Both the position numbers and the translations under genes were made by a program. Shown here in pieces: positions 10,484 to 19,116 of a DNA stretch of 64,000 bases. Source of the DNA: Tritrichomonas musculus (lineage: Eukaryota > Parabasalia > Tritrichomonadida > Tritrichomonadidae); assembly GCA_039105265.1 (NCBI GenBank), contig JAPFFF010000007.1, positions 4,464,001 through 4,528,000 on the forward strand, in the 5' to 3' direction. Within the stretch, counting starts at the first letter, position 1; every line of letters begins with the position of its first letter. A model generated the notes under the pieces. It saw only the letters and a program-made list of their open reading frames with translations. It did not search any database and was not told the DNA's origin.

Positions 10484-10680
10484 GAAAGCATAAAGTAGTG
10501 TCTCTTTTGTTTTGAGGATTTGCATTTTTTTCAGAAGATTACAGTCTGCCCATTTCAAATCGAGCCTTTTTGGCACTTTTAAAGGTCAATATATGGTCAA
10601 ATGTCCTTTAAAAGAGACGATTTGAAATGCGCATTCTGTATATAATCATTATTAGAAAAGAGGTTACTTTACGTATTGTA
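10484..10680. repeat. Second long imperfect palindrome
   Basis: Perfect 12-bp arms CATTTCAAATCG (10551-10562) and CGATTTGAAATG (10618-10629) enclose inner arms CTTTTAAAGG (10576-10585) and CCTTTAAAAG (10605-10614). Outside them, weaker complementarity continues to about AAAGTAG (10491) and CTTTACG (10670). It could form a long hairpin in DNA or RNA. Confidence 0.7.
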
Positions 10681-11783
10681 TTTTTTTATTTAAAAAAAAA
10701 AAAAAGATTTTAAGTTCAAACAAAAAACTTGTATTGGGTGACAATTTTCCTAATAATTAGTGAAAAATTAGATTTTTTTACCGTATGCAGTACTTGAGGA
10801 TTATTACATAAAGTATTCAAAAAGTCGCACTTTTACTATTTGCAGTAGGAGCTTTGTAAACAATTCAATGACCGACCAAATAGCCGAAATTTTTAAAACC
10901 TCACGAGGTCTAAATGAAAAATGTACTTGGAAATCTTTTTATTCCTGACTCTGTTTTTTGTTCATATTAATCATATATTTTATTTATCAGTTTTATATTT
11001 ATATGCATTTTTACTGAGTTTTAATTTACAGCGGTAAGAATTGGCAAAAATTTGTGGCCAAAAAATAATTGAAAAATAAACCACATTTTTATTTTTTAAA
11101 TTCAAAAATATAATTGTTTACATTATAGTTTTCATTATGTTATTTAAGTTTAAAAATAAAAAGTGCGATTTTTCCAATACGTTCGGAAGTAGACAGGTTA
11201 AACCCTCCCTTGTTTTTCAGAAAAAGTCGAACTTTTTCAATGGAAAAGTGTATTTTGAGCATGTCTATTCGGAAGGCTCAAAAAAACATTTCTCATAAAA
11301 TCTGGCATAAAAGTGCGTATATATAGAAAATTATGAAGTTTTTATTCTAAAGAATATATATATATAAATTGTGTATTTGACTTTTTTAATGGAATAATTT
11401 GAATTATTCTAATTTTAAAGTAATAGCTTTTAAAATTCTTAAAATCAGGATTTTTGAGATTGCAAAATTGTTACAAACCAATCTCTTCTGAATTAAGATA
11501 TATATTTATTGATAATAAGCTATTTGTTTTTAATTTAATTACATTTACAAAAGTAGACTTTTAAAGTTTGTAAATATCACTGTAAGAACGTTGTTCTTAT
11601 TTTTATAAATAATTATTTTTAATATATTTAAAAAGATATTCGGATTCATATTAAAAAACTTAAAAAAATTCAATTTATTTGTGTATTTCTGAATTTTATT
11701 GAATTTTTTTGATAGAAAGTATTGAAATTCAAGATGATCGAAAAATGTCGATGGATATCATATCACATTACAAATAGAAAAGG
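10681..11783. other. Gene-poor stretch upstream of the ORP gene
   Basis: AT-rich, without a credible frame. It contains a small perfect hairpin at 11220-11238 and two TTCGGAAG words (11182, 11268). The ORP promoter should be near 11760, where TCATATCACATTA precedes the start codon. Confidence 0.45.
11220..11238. repeat. Small perfect hairpin
   Basis: GAAAAAGT and ACTTTTTC flank a 3-nt loop (CGA). It lies in the gene-poor region, with no gene or poly(A) context that would make it a terminator. Confidence 0.5.
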
Positions 11784-13061
11784 ATGACGTTAATCAATTT
11801 GAAAGAAGCTCCACATAAAAATGAACAAGTTGGAGAGCTTCAAGGGCAAAAATTCCATAATGCTTCTTATTCAAACTTCCCAAAAGTTGAATTACAGCTT
11901 GCCGATACTGACTACTCTCGCGAAAGGACAGTAGCAATTAGCTGTAATTCAAAAGATGGAATAAAACCAATGACAAAAGAAGAGCAAGATTTTGAGAGAC
12001 AATTAAATTGGCAATTAGTGAAAAAATTTACAATGGCTATTTTCAAAATGGATGTAACAAGATTCAGCTTTCCAGTTGGTTACAATGAGCCACGAACTTT
12101 TATTGAAAGGGCTACTGATATGTTTTCTTTTTTGGTAACTGATTATATCGATAAGGCACTTTCTCAAAATAATCCTGTTGATAGACTTGCTTACTTGTCA
12201 GCAGGGATTATTGCTGGATTCCATTTGTATTTGCAGCAGAAAAAGCCGTGGAATCCTTTGTTGGGAGAAACATATGTCGGTGAATGGCCAAATGGAACTC
12301 GAATGTATGGAGAGCAAACAAGTCATCATCCACCTGTTTCAAACATGCAAATTATACCTGTAAATGGAGAATGGAAAATAAATGCTCAGTTTAATTTTGG
12401 AATAGACACGGGTGTTACAAAGGTGGTTATTCTTCAGCACGGTATAACTAAGCTTGAATTAAATGATGGAACAGTAATTGAGTGGGAGTTCCCAAATATA
12501 GCTGTTACTGGTATTTTGAAAGGAGATCGTGTAGTTAAAATTAATGGGCCTTTTATAATGCACGATTTAAAAAATAAACTCGATGTTTATTTGGCAATTA
12601 GTCCATCAAAGAGTGATGAAAAGCATTTTAAAAAGGAAATTAGGAACGTACTTAATATGACTCCAGAGCAAGTTGATGAAATGATGCATGATCAAGATGA
12701 ATCAAGAGAAGATAGTGCTCAAAAAAAGAAAGATACCAAATACAAAGTCACTGCTATTCAAGGTGGAGTAAAAGATACTGGAAATTCTAATTATTCAACA
12801 TTAATACAAGGCGACTATTGTAATCATGTCTTTGTTAATGATAGAAAAATTTGGGATATTAAAACAGACAAAACATCACGGCCAAGTAATCCAATTTCTG
12901 ACGAAGATCTCCTTCCATCTGATTGCAGGTTTAGAATTGATCGTGGGATGCTGATTCAAGGAGAAATGGATTTAGCAGATAAAGCAAAAACTCTCATTGA
13001 AGAGCTTCAGCGTCGTGATTATAAACTTCGTGAAAGTATTTCAAAATCAAAAAAAAAGTAA
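11784..13061 (+). CDS. Oxysterol-binding protein-related (ORP) lipid-transfer protein
   Basis: This 425-residue protein consists essentially of an OSBP-related ligand-binding domain. The two family hallmarks are present: KKPWNPLLGETY at about 153-164 and the fingerprint EQTSHHPP at about 177-184, whose paired histidines bind the phosphoinositide head group (PI4P). ORPs exchange sterols or phosphatidylserine against PI4P at membrane contact sites. There is no PH domain, ankyrin repeat, FFAT-like tract or membrane segment, so it is a short ORP like the yeast Osh4-7 group. The C-terminus is basic and helical. The ATG at 11784 is the first in frame after a stop at 11775-11777. Ligand identity cannot be told from sequence. 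Confidence 0.9.
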   Translation: MTLINLKEAPHKNEQVGELQGQKFHNASYSNFPKVELQLADTDYSRERTVAISCNSKDGIKPMTKEEQDFERQLNWQLVKKFTMAIFKMDVTRFSFPVGYNEPRTFIERATDMFSFLVTDYIDKALSQNNPVDRLAYLSAGIIAGFHLYLQQKKPWNPLLGETYVGEWPNGTRMYGEQTSHHPPVSNMQIIPVNGEWKINAQFNFGIDTGVTKVVILQHGITKLELNDGTVIEWEFPNIAVTGILKGDRVVKINGPFIMHDLKNKLDVYLAISPSKSDEKHFKKEIRNVLNMTPEQVDEMMHDQDESREDSAQKKKDTKYKVTAIQGGVKDTGNSNYSTLIQGDYCNHVFVNDRKIWDIKTDKTSRPSNPISDEDLLPSDCRFRIDRGMLIQGEMDLADKAKTLIEELQRRDYKLRESISKSKKK

Positions 13062-13400
13062 ATTCTTAAGAAATATTTTTCATTTGGTAATATCATTTCC
13101 ATCCCAAAATATAAGTTGTTTCTTAATTACTATGTTTAGTTGATATTAAAATCAGATTTTGTGATATACGTTTAAAATATATTTTGAAAATGAAGCATAT
13201 TATTAATCACAAATATATAATAATGATAAATATGAGGAAAGTTGTATTAATTGTAAACGGGGTGGTGTAAAATGATTGAAGAAAAAAATGAATTGATAAA
13301 TAAATTAATAATTTGAATTAACACAAAAATTCAGAAATATAAAAAATTATAACGTAACGTTATTAATGTGGATTCAAAAAGTTGATGGGGCTGTCTCGAA
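13062..13400. other. Intergenic between ORP and ARL13B-like genes
   Basis: AT-rich. It includes ATAACGTAACGTTAT, a near-palindrome around 13349-13363, shortly before the larger hairpin. No gene is seen. Confidence 0.5.
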
Positions 13401-13427
13401 TTGTACGTTTTTAATAAAAACGTACAA
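13401..13427. promoter_or_regulatory. Perfect 12-bp inverted repeat upstream of ARL13B-like gene
   Basis: TTGTACGTTTTT and AAAAACGTACAA are separated by AAT, 41 bp before the start codon. It could be a dimeric transcription-factor site or an RNA hairpin. No function is shown by sequence alone. Confidence 0.5.
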
Positions 13428-13448
13428 AATTTTTACGTTTAAAAATAA

Positions 13449-13459
13449 TCATTTTTTTT
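13449..13459 (+). promoter_or_regulatory. Initiator (Inr)-like TCATTTTT motif
   Basis: Trichomonas vaginalis genes use an initiator of the form TCA(Y)(T/A) close to the start codon. TCATTTTT lies 19 bp before the ATG at 13468. The match is short and AT-rich, so chance is possible. Confidence 0.4.
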
Positions 13460-13467
13460 AAGATCAA

Positions 13468-14193
13468 ATGGGATCTTGTGTTTCAACTCAGCCAACAGCT
13501 ACAATTCCACTTGACGAAATTGAAATTTCAATTTTTGGAATTGATAATGCAGGAAAGACTTGCTTCCTTAGATCGCTCGCAGGAAATTTCGATTTTGATT
13601 CTGTTCCAACAGTCGGTTTTGGTCAAGAAACTTTCATGTATGATGATGTTAAACTTAAGGTATTTGATCTTGGTGGAAACGAAAATTTCAGAAGTGTATG
13701 GACACGGTATTTCGCTGAAATTTGGGGATTTGTCTATGTAGTTGATGCGGCTGATCCAGACAGATTTGAAGAAAGTAAATTACAACTTAAAGAAATGCTT
13801 GAAAACAAAATGCTCAAGAATAAACCATTAATTGTTGTTGCTAACAAACAAGATAAACCAAATGCAGTTCCAGCTGAAAAAGTTAAAAAGGCTTTCAAGG
13901 GAATTCCAAATCTCAAAAAGATTCAATTTGTTGATGCGAGCGTTACCACTATTGTAAATAACAAGTGTAATGAAGGCGTTTCAAGTGCTGTCTCTGCACT
14001 TATTGTTAATATTCTTGCTGATTTTGAGAAAATTGGACAAAGAAGAGCTGTCGATATGAAAGAACAAGAAGAAATAGAAGAGAGAGAAAGAGCAGAAAAA
14101 CTTGCTAGAATTAGAGCAATGAGAGCTGAAGCTGAAGCTGAAGCTAAAGCAAATGCGGATAATGTTCGTCAAGAGCAAACTGCTAATGCTTGA
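13468..14193 (+). CDS. ARL13B-like ciliary small GTPase with coiled-coil tail
   Basis: This 241-residue Arf-family protein has P-loop GIDNAGKT (24-31), switch I PTVGF (47-51), G3 DLGGN (67-71) and NKQD (126-129). ARL13B-like features are the FDLGG segment with RSVW, a VVDAAD...NKQDKPNA core and a charged coiled coil right after the GTPase (about 185-230, rich in EEIEERERAEKLARIR). In Arf proteins the residue after GG is the catalytic Gln; here it is Asn, and animal ARL13B has Gly. Slow GTP hydrolysis is therefore expected. The N-terminus MGSCVS fits N-myristoylation on Gly2 with palmitoylation on Cys4. ARL13B anchors in ciliary membrane and acts as the exchange factor for ARL3, so a flagellar role is likely. 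Start: ATG with no upstream alternative. Confidence 0.8.
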   Translation: MGSCVSTQPTATIPLDEIEISIFGIDNAGKTCFLRSLAGNFDFDSVPTVGFGQETFMYDDVKLKVFDLGGNENFRSVWTRYFAEIWGFVYVVDAADPDRFEESKLQLKEMLENKMLKNKPLIVVANKQDKPNAVPAEKVKKAFKGIPNLKKIQFVDASVTTIVNNKCNEGVSSAVSALIVNILADFEKIGQRRAVDMKEQEEIEERERAEKLARIRAMRAEAEAEAKANADNVRQEQTANA

Positions 14194-14455
14194 TTTAATC
14201 AATTTTAAATCTAAAGCAATTCGGTTGCTATTTGCATTTTATTATATATAATATAAATATTTTATAAAAATTCCATTCAATAATTTTTTTATGATTTTTG
14301 CTTGTTAGCTAGATAATAAATTAAATTTTTAAATTTCGAGTGATTTTGAAAAAGTTGTAACCGGATAAATACATAATGAAAAAGTTTACTACATATAAAA
14401 TGGACAAAATAATTGACCAAATTGTTTTGAAAAGTAAACGTACTACGAACCCTAT

Positions 14456-14462
14456 TCATATC
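14456..14462 (+). promoter_or_regulatory. Initiator-like TCATATC next to the Pmp-like start codon
   Basis: TCATATC ends one base before the ATG at 14464, so the transcript would have almost no leader, as known for trichomonad genes. Support is motif and position only. Confidence 0.35.
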
Positions 14463-14463
14463 A

Positions 14464-16713
14464 ATGATTTTATTATATCTCTTTATTTTTGGTTCAAGTA
14501 AAACTATTTACTTAAATGTATCAGCATTAGAAAACCAGAAATGTGATAGTAATATTGGTTGTAATATATTAAAAGCAAATTCATCAATCGAGGCAAGCGA
14601 CCACATTGTACTTCTCAACTCAAATCTCGAAAAAGAGGATGCAAAGCGCTTTTTAGATTTTATAAACTCAACTGTTTTCAAAAATATTACGTTAACAGGT
14701 AGATCCAATAATTCTCGTTTTTCAACAATTTCAGATCCTGGTTATCCTCCTTCTGAATTTGCATCAATACATGTTGAAAATGCAACTTTTTCAATTAGTA
14801 ATATCCATTTTCAAACTTTTACCAATCCTATTTTAAATGGAATGAAATCAAGTTATACTGTTAGCAATTGCACATTTTCAAAATCAAAATGCACAGCTTC
14901 GCCACTTCTTGCATTTGTTGAATCCTATGTTATTTTTAATAATACAGAAATACATGATAATGATGCCAATACTCAATCATTATTTGTTGCTGTTAATAGT
15001 TCGATAACATTATATCGTTTAAATACATCAACTAATTTTATGGAGTCACGTGATATTCGGGCTGCCTTTCATTTTCTTAATACTAGTGTAGTTTTTGAAA
15101 ATTCCTTGTTTTTCTCAAATACATTGAAACTCCCAATCATTGCGTCATCCAATTACAGTAGTGTCACCTGTCTAAACAACTCGTTTGATTTTAATAATGC
15201 ATTTGCCGTAATTGCACTTGAATTTGAATCATCAGCCAAATTTATTCTCAATTCTTTTCATAATAACAATTGTGCGTTAGCAGCAGGTGGTTTAAACTCA
15301 ACAGTTAGCTTACTTGATTCCATTATATTAAATCATAATTCAGATGAATTTTTAATTGGCCTTTCAGAATCTGACATTTATCTTTCCAATTGTACTTTCA
15401 AAGACTCTTCCTTTGCCTCCATTGTCTATCACAACCTCATTGAGAACTTCACGAAGCCGCTCAAAATAGAAAACGTAGAAATTTCGAACGTCAAGGCCAA
15501 AATTACACTATTTTCGGCGGTTAACGGGAAAGTGAGCATCAATAACGTCATTATTGACAAAGTTAAGTCAGAGGCAGAAATTGTTGTCTTTTCACAGCAA
15601 GGAAATGGAACTTGTGAGATCAACAACACATCACTTGTCAACGTTCAAAGTGAGAGCAAAGTTTCAACCGCTCTAAGTTCGATGAACTCGACTTTAGTTC
15701 ATCTTAACAATTTTTCAATGACACAGAATTTAATCTGTGGTGGACTTTTTGAGAACACTTCGTTAACCATTGAAAATTCCCACTTTTTGAATAACCAATG
15801 TTTGCCACAAGGAAATGCATTGCCACTTGCCATCATTACGAGCTCCCTTTCAAGCGGTGTTACGATCCGTAACGCCTTGTTCGAAAGTAACACAGCATTG
15901 AGTGGTTCTTTGTTCTTCCTCAATTCAACCACAACGGTTAAAGACGTTAAGATAAGTTCGACTCAAGCTGTCCAAGGATCTGCCATTTTTATGGCTGGTA
16001 CAAATATGACCGTTAACAATGTCACTTTTTCAGAGAACAATGCGATGGCAATGGGCGGTGCAATCATGATGACACAAAGTAACTGTGTCGTTGATAACTG
16101 CACATTTGACCACAATCAGGCTCCTGAGGGTGCTGCTGTTGTCATCCGTGATTGTTATGATGTGACGATCAAGAATTCAATAGGTGTCAGAAATAATTCA
16201 ACTAACGGTTCATTCATTAATGCTGACGGTGGTGAACAGTTGAAATTGACCTTGGAAAATATTGAAGTTGACGATCCTTTCGATAATTCAATGTTCATTC
16301 AATTCCCTGACAGAGCAATACTAAAAAATGCCAAATTCAATTGTAAGGTGAAGTGTCAAATTTTGGAAAAATTGACACCAAGGCCGATAGTTCAAAAAGA
16401 TGAAGCTAATGCACTAAAAATTGTCGAGAAAAAGAACGAAGATGTGAAAAATGAAGATGAGAAAAAAGATCAAAATAAGGAATTCGATGATCTTGACAAC
16501 CCTGATGTTGAAAATGAAAACGAAAACGACAATGAAAATCAGGATTTGGATAACTTGTCAAATGATTCAAATGATATTTCTTTGCCCATCATTTGGGTGA
16601 TGATTCCTTTGAGTTTCATCATTGCTGCTATTTTGTTCATTAAGTGTGGTCCTAGAGGTTTACAGAAGGCGTTTAACAAATTGTTTAAAGATAATGGAAA
16701 ACGCGAACTATAA
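14464..16713 (+). CDS. Pmp-like beta-helix surface membrane protein
   Basis: This 749-residue predicted type I membrane protein has a hydrophobic signal peptide (MILLYLFIFG...), a long extracellular part, an acidic stalk (about 650-705), a transmembrane helix (about 712-735) and a short basic tail. The ectodomain repeats NxTF and FxxN turns and, near residues 525-545, GGAIMM followed by FDHNQAPEGAAV. This is the GGA(I/L/V) plus FxxN signature of chlamydial polymorphic membrane proteins and their trichomonad relatives, which fold as parallel beta-helices. Many NxS/T sequons suggest N-glycosylation. Such proteins are candidates for host-surface contact. The second half uses visibly more GC-rich codons than the first. 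Start: ATG directly before the signal peptide. Confidence 0.8.
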   Translation: MILLYLFIFGSSKTIYLNVSALENQKCDSNIGCNILKANSSIEASDHIVLLNSNLEKEDAKRFLDFINSTVFKNITLTGRSNNSRFSTISDPGYPPSEFASIHVENATFSISNIHFQTFTNPILNGMKSSYTVSNCTFSKSKCTASPLLAFVESYVIFNNTEIHDNDANTQSLFVAVNSSITLYRLNTSTNFMESRDIRAAFHFLNTSVVFENSLFFSNTLKLPIIASSNYSSVTCLNNSFDFNNAFAVIALEFESSAKFILNSFHNNNCALAAGGLNSTVSLLDSIILNHNSDEFLIGLSESDIYLSNCTFKDSSFASIVYHNLIENFTKPLKIENVEISNVKAKITLFSAVNGKVSINNVIIDKVKSEAEIVVFSQQGNGTCEINNTSLVNVQSESKVSTALSSMNSTLVHLNNFSMTQNLICGGLFENTSLTIENSHFLNNQCLPQGNALPLAIITSSLSSGVTIRNALFESNTALSGSLFFLNSTTTVKDVKISSTQAVQGSAIFMAGTNMTVNNVTFSENNAMAMGGAIMMTQSNCVVDNCTFDHNQAPEGAAVVIRDCYDVTIKNSIGVRNNSTNGSFINADGGEQLKLTLENIEVDDPFDNSMFIQFPDRAILKNAKFNCKVKCQILEKLTPRPIVQKDEANALKIVEKKNEDVKNEDEKKDQNKEFDDLDNPDVENENENDNENQDLDNLSNDSNDISLPIIWVMIPLSFIIAAILFIKCGPRGLQKAFNKLFKDNGKREL

Positions 16714-16824
16714 AATAATTTTTATAACATTTTTTGTTATGATTCTTTAATAATAAAATATTCTTTATCATTTATATTTCATCCTTCTGATTTCATTCTT
16801 TTATTTTCATTTAATATTATAAAG

Positions 16825-17105
16825 ATAAACTATATGATTCTTTAATATCATCTTGATAATGATTAATTAAAATGATTCTTTAATATCATCATTATGAAAT
16901 TGATAAACTAAATGATTCTTTAATATCATTATGATAAAGATAAACTAAATGATTCTTTAATATCATCATTATGATAAAGATAAACTAAATGATTCTTTAA
17001 TATCATCTTGATAATGATTAATTTAAATGATTCTTTAATATCATTATGATATTTATAAACTAAATGATTCTTTAATATCATCTTGATAAAGATAAATTAA
17101 ATTGT
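16825..17105. repeat. 38-bp tandem repeat array (7 copies)
   Basis: The word GATTCTTTAATATCAT recurs at 16836, 16874, 16914, 16951, 16991, 17029 and 17066, a spacing of 37-40 bp, with variable AT-rich filling. An isolated relative sits at 16741. It lies between the 3' ends of two convergent genes. Confidence 0.85.
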
Positions 17106-17187
17106 TATGACTGTAAAAATAAAGTAATTCAGAGATAAATATTTTTGTTGTTGTTATTTAGTATGAAAATTCTGATGTCTTTATGTT

Positions 17188-17610
17188 TTATCTTAGTAGA
17201 GCAATGCTTCCTGTGAGTTTGTTGACTTTTTTCTTTGGGCCACATATGGCTATTCCGAAATAATTTAATTCATTCTCAGGAACTTTCGCTATTTTGGATA
17301 TAAATTCATCATATGTCTTACAACTTTGTGCACAATCTGAAAAATCAACAACAATCAAATCTTGGTATTCAGGAAGATATAGTTTTTCTCGTATTTCCTT
17401 GATTCCTTCATTTGTACCTTTCAGAATTGGAACAGGAAATTCTATTATTCCGAGATGATTGTTTCCTGTTTGATCAACAACATCGCAACCAACAACTTCT
17501 GGCATTTTTTTACCTAAAGTGATTCCCATAATCGCTGCTGTGTTTGCAATGATTCCCAAAGGAAGGTTTGCATCAATCACCATGACACATTTTTCATTCT
17601 TCAAGTCCAT
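17188..17610 (-). CDS. DUF2000-family protein (PTH2-like fold)
   Basis: From the ATG at 17608-17610 this gives a 140-residue protein, the usual size for DUF2000. Landmarks are CVMVIDANLPLGIIANTAAI near the start, GCDVVDQTGNNHLGI in the middle and KKVNKLTGSIALLR at the end. DUF2000 proteins share the fold of type II peptidyl-tRNA hydrolases, but no function is established. The frame stays open another 55 codons upstream to a TTG at 17775. That extension is Lys/Ile-rich and contains no ATG, so I exclude it. It is convergent with the Pmp-like gene across the 38-bp array. Confidence 0.75.
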   Translation of the reverse strand: MDLKNEKCVMVIDANLPLGIIANTAAIMGITLGKKMPEVVGCDVVDQTGNNHLGIIEFPVPILKGTNEGIKEIREKLYLPEYQDLIVVDFSDCAQSCKTYDEFISKIAKVPENELNYFGIAICGPKKKVNKLTGSIALLR

Positions 17611-18051
17611 TTTTTCTTGTTTATCTATTTTATAAATGAAGTCATCGTTGATTAAATAATTCTTTGATAATTGGTCGTGATTTGAGTTGATTTCAATGAA
17701 AATTTGAATTTTTTCAATTTTTTTTTGAATTTTTATCTTTCTAAGAATTTTTTTTTGTTGTAATGATATTAGCAATCTTCAACATTTTAATTTCTTAAAT
17801 ATTTTTTTGTAAACGAATATAAATTTGATTTCAATTTTTTTTTTATTTGAATTTTCAATTACGATAATTATTGAATGCATTCTTGAAAAAAAAATTCAAT
17901 TGATATTTATTATGTCTTTTATTTTGCTGGTCCCTAGTAAAAGTAGTATTAGTGTATATTCATATGTACTTTGTTGATAAACTAAATTTTTATTTTATTC
18001 ATTGAAATATAAAATAAAAAAGTTTTTTAAGTCCTTGAAATAAAGAGATAT
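17611..18051. other. Intergenic upstream of the DUF2000 gene
   Basis: AT-rich with no distinct structure. It should contain the DUF2000 promoter, reading leftwards. Confidence 0.45.
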
Positions 18052-18289
18052 GAAAAAGTGGGCGTCTCTGAGAATAAGTGGGCGTCACATAACTTTTTCC
18101 TTCAATTTTAAAATAAATAATTGAAAAAGATAATAAATTTCAAAGCTTTTATTTGGGTATAAAATCTCGTTATTATATTTTTATCCGAAAAATATTCTGA
18201 ACTTTAATTAGAAAATTGAGAATATTAAACAAATATTGAATTAAAAAGTTAAGTGACGCCCACTATTTCTTTAAGACGGCCACTTTTTC
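18052..18289. mobile_element. MITE-like element with 47-bp terminal inverted repeats
   Basis: The left end (18052-18098) starts GAAAAAGTGGGCGTCT and contains AGTGGGCGTCAC. The right end (18243-18289), read in reverse complement, starts GAAAAAGTGGCCGTCT and contains the same AGTGGGCGTCAC. About 39 of 47 positions agree. The 144-bp centre is non-coding. This is the structure of a miniature inverted-repeat DNA transposon. No target-site duplication was recognised, so the family is unknown. Confidence 0.7.
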
Positions 18290-18339
18290 CCGAAATTTTA
18301 TGATCATCATTTGTAATGAATTAATAATAAAGGAGAAGT

Positions 18340-18725
18340 ACTTGCTAAAAGGAGATGAATGTGACAGATGTCGGAGTCAAACAGCAGAACCGTTTCATTT
18401 GCAAGAACGAGAAATTGGGCCAGCTTGACCAATTCAGCATCATCTAAGCCTTTAGCATCTGCTTGTCAAATGAGACTCCCTCACCGTGAATTCCCTTTGA
18501 ACTTTGCACATGCTGCAAGATGAATGTCGGAACAGCATTCATTGTTTTTTAGATTGCTGAAGCAATGTGTTATATCCACAAGCAAGTAATCATCCACCAG
18601 AACCTGAAGCCATAGAATGTCCTTGTCAGCAACTTGATATTTGTTCTGATGTCAACAACTTCGAGTGATGAAACTCATGGCGGCAGGAATACAGCAAGAA
18701 GAAGAGTATGATGAATATGTCGATG
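18340..18725 (+). pseudogene. Protein kinase relic
   Basis: A plus-strand frame reads CYIHKQVIIHQNLKP, stop, NVLVSN at about 18570-18640. This is kinase subdomain VIb (normally HRDLKPxNVLL) with the catalytic Asp replaced by Asn, Arg by Gln and a stop inside the loop. Upstream residues fit a decayed kinase small lobe. No complete domain remains. It resembles the TKL kinases typical of trichomonads, but the subfamily cannot be set. Confidence 0.55.
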
Positions 18726-19116
18726 TTTAGCCGCAAGATTCTTCTGCTTATCTTCATAATGAGTAGAGGCAAGATTCCAAAAATCAGCATTGATATTCAT
18801 CATTATTCGCCAATCCCATCAAGCTTCACTGACCTCTTCTATATCTAGATCGACTTTTTTTTTTGGAACTACATTTGCAAAGAATCATCCCTGCTTTGAT
18901 TGGATTGTTGAAGAATTCAAAAAAAACCACTATAAAGTTGTTCATCTTTTGAATTATAAGGACCTCGAAGTCTTCATGGATCTAAACTTATTTATTTTCA
19001 TTTTTTTGCTATAAACGATGTTTAAATAAGATATGACAATTTCAATGTTTTGTTAATGATAAACTTATTTTAATTATATCACATTAAAAAAGAAAAGAGA
19101 ATCAGTTATATACACT
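18726..19116. other. Short frame of unknown status and intergenic DNA
   Basis: A 74-codon plus-strand frame (18790-19014) encodes a segment with FDWIVEEFKKNHYKVVHLL that looks protein-like, but I recognise no family. It may be a fragment of a decayed gene. Confidence 0.3.

Noticed and set aside
16825-17105. Regularly spaced repeats that resemble a CRISPR array
   Set aside because: Spacing of 37-40 bp with AT-rich related filling is a minisatellite; the context is eukaryotic and there are no cas genes.
17611-17775. N-terminal extension of the DUF2000 protein by 55 residues
   Set aside because: Begins at TTG, has no ATG and is Lys/Ile-rich; the usual family length is reached from the ATG at 17610.
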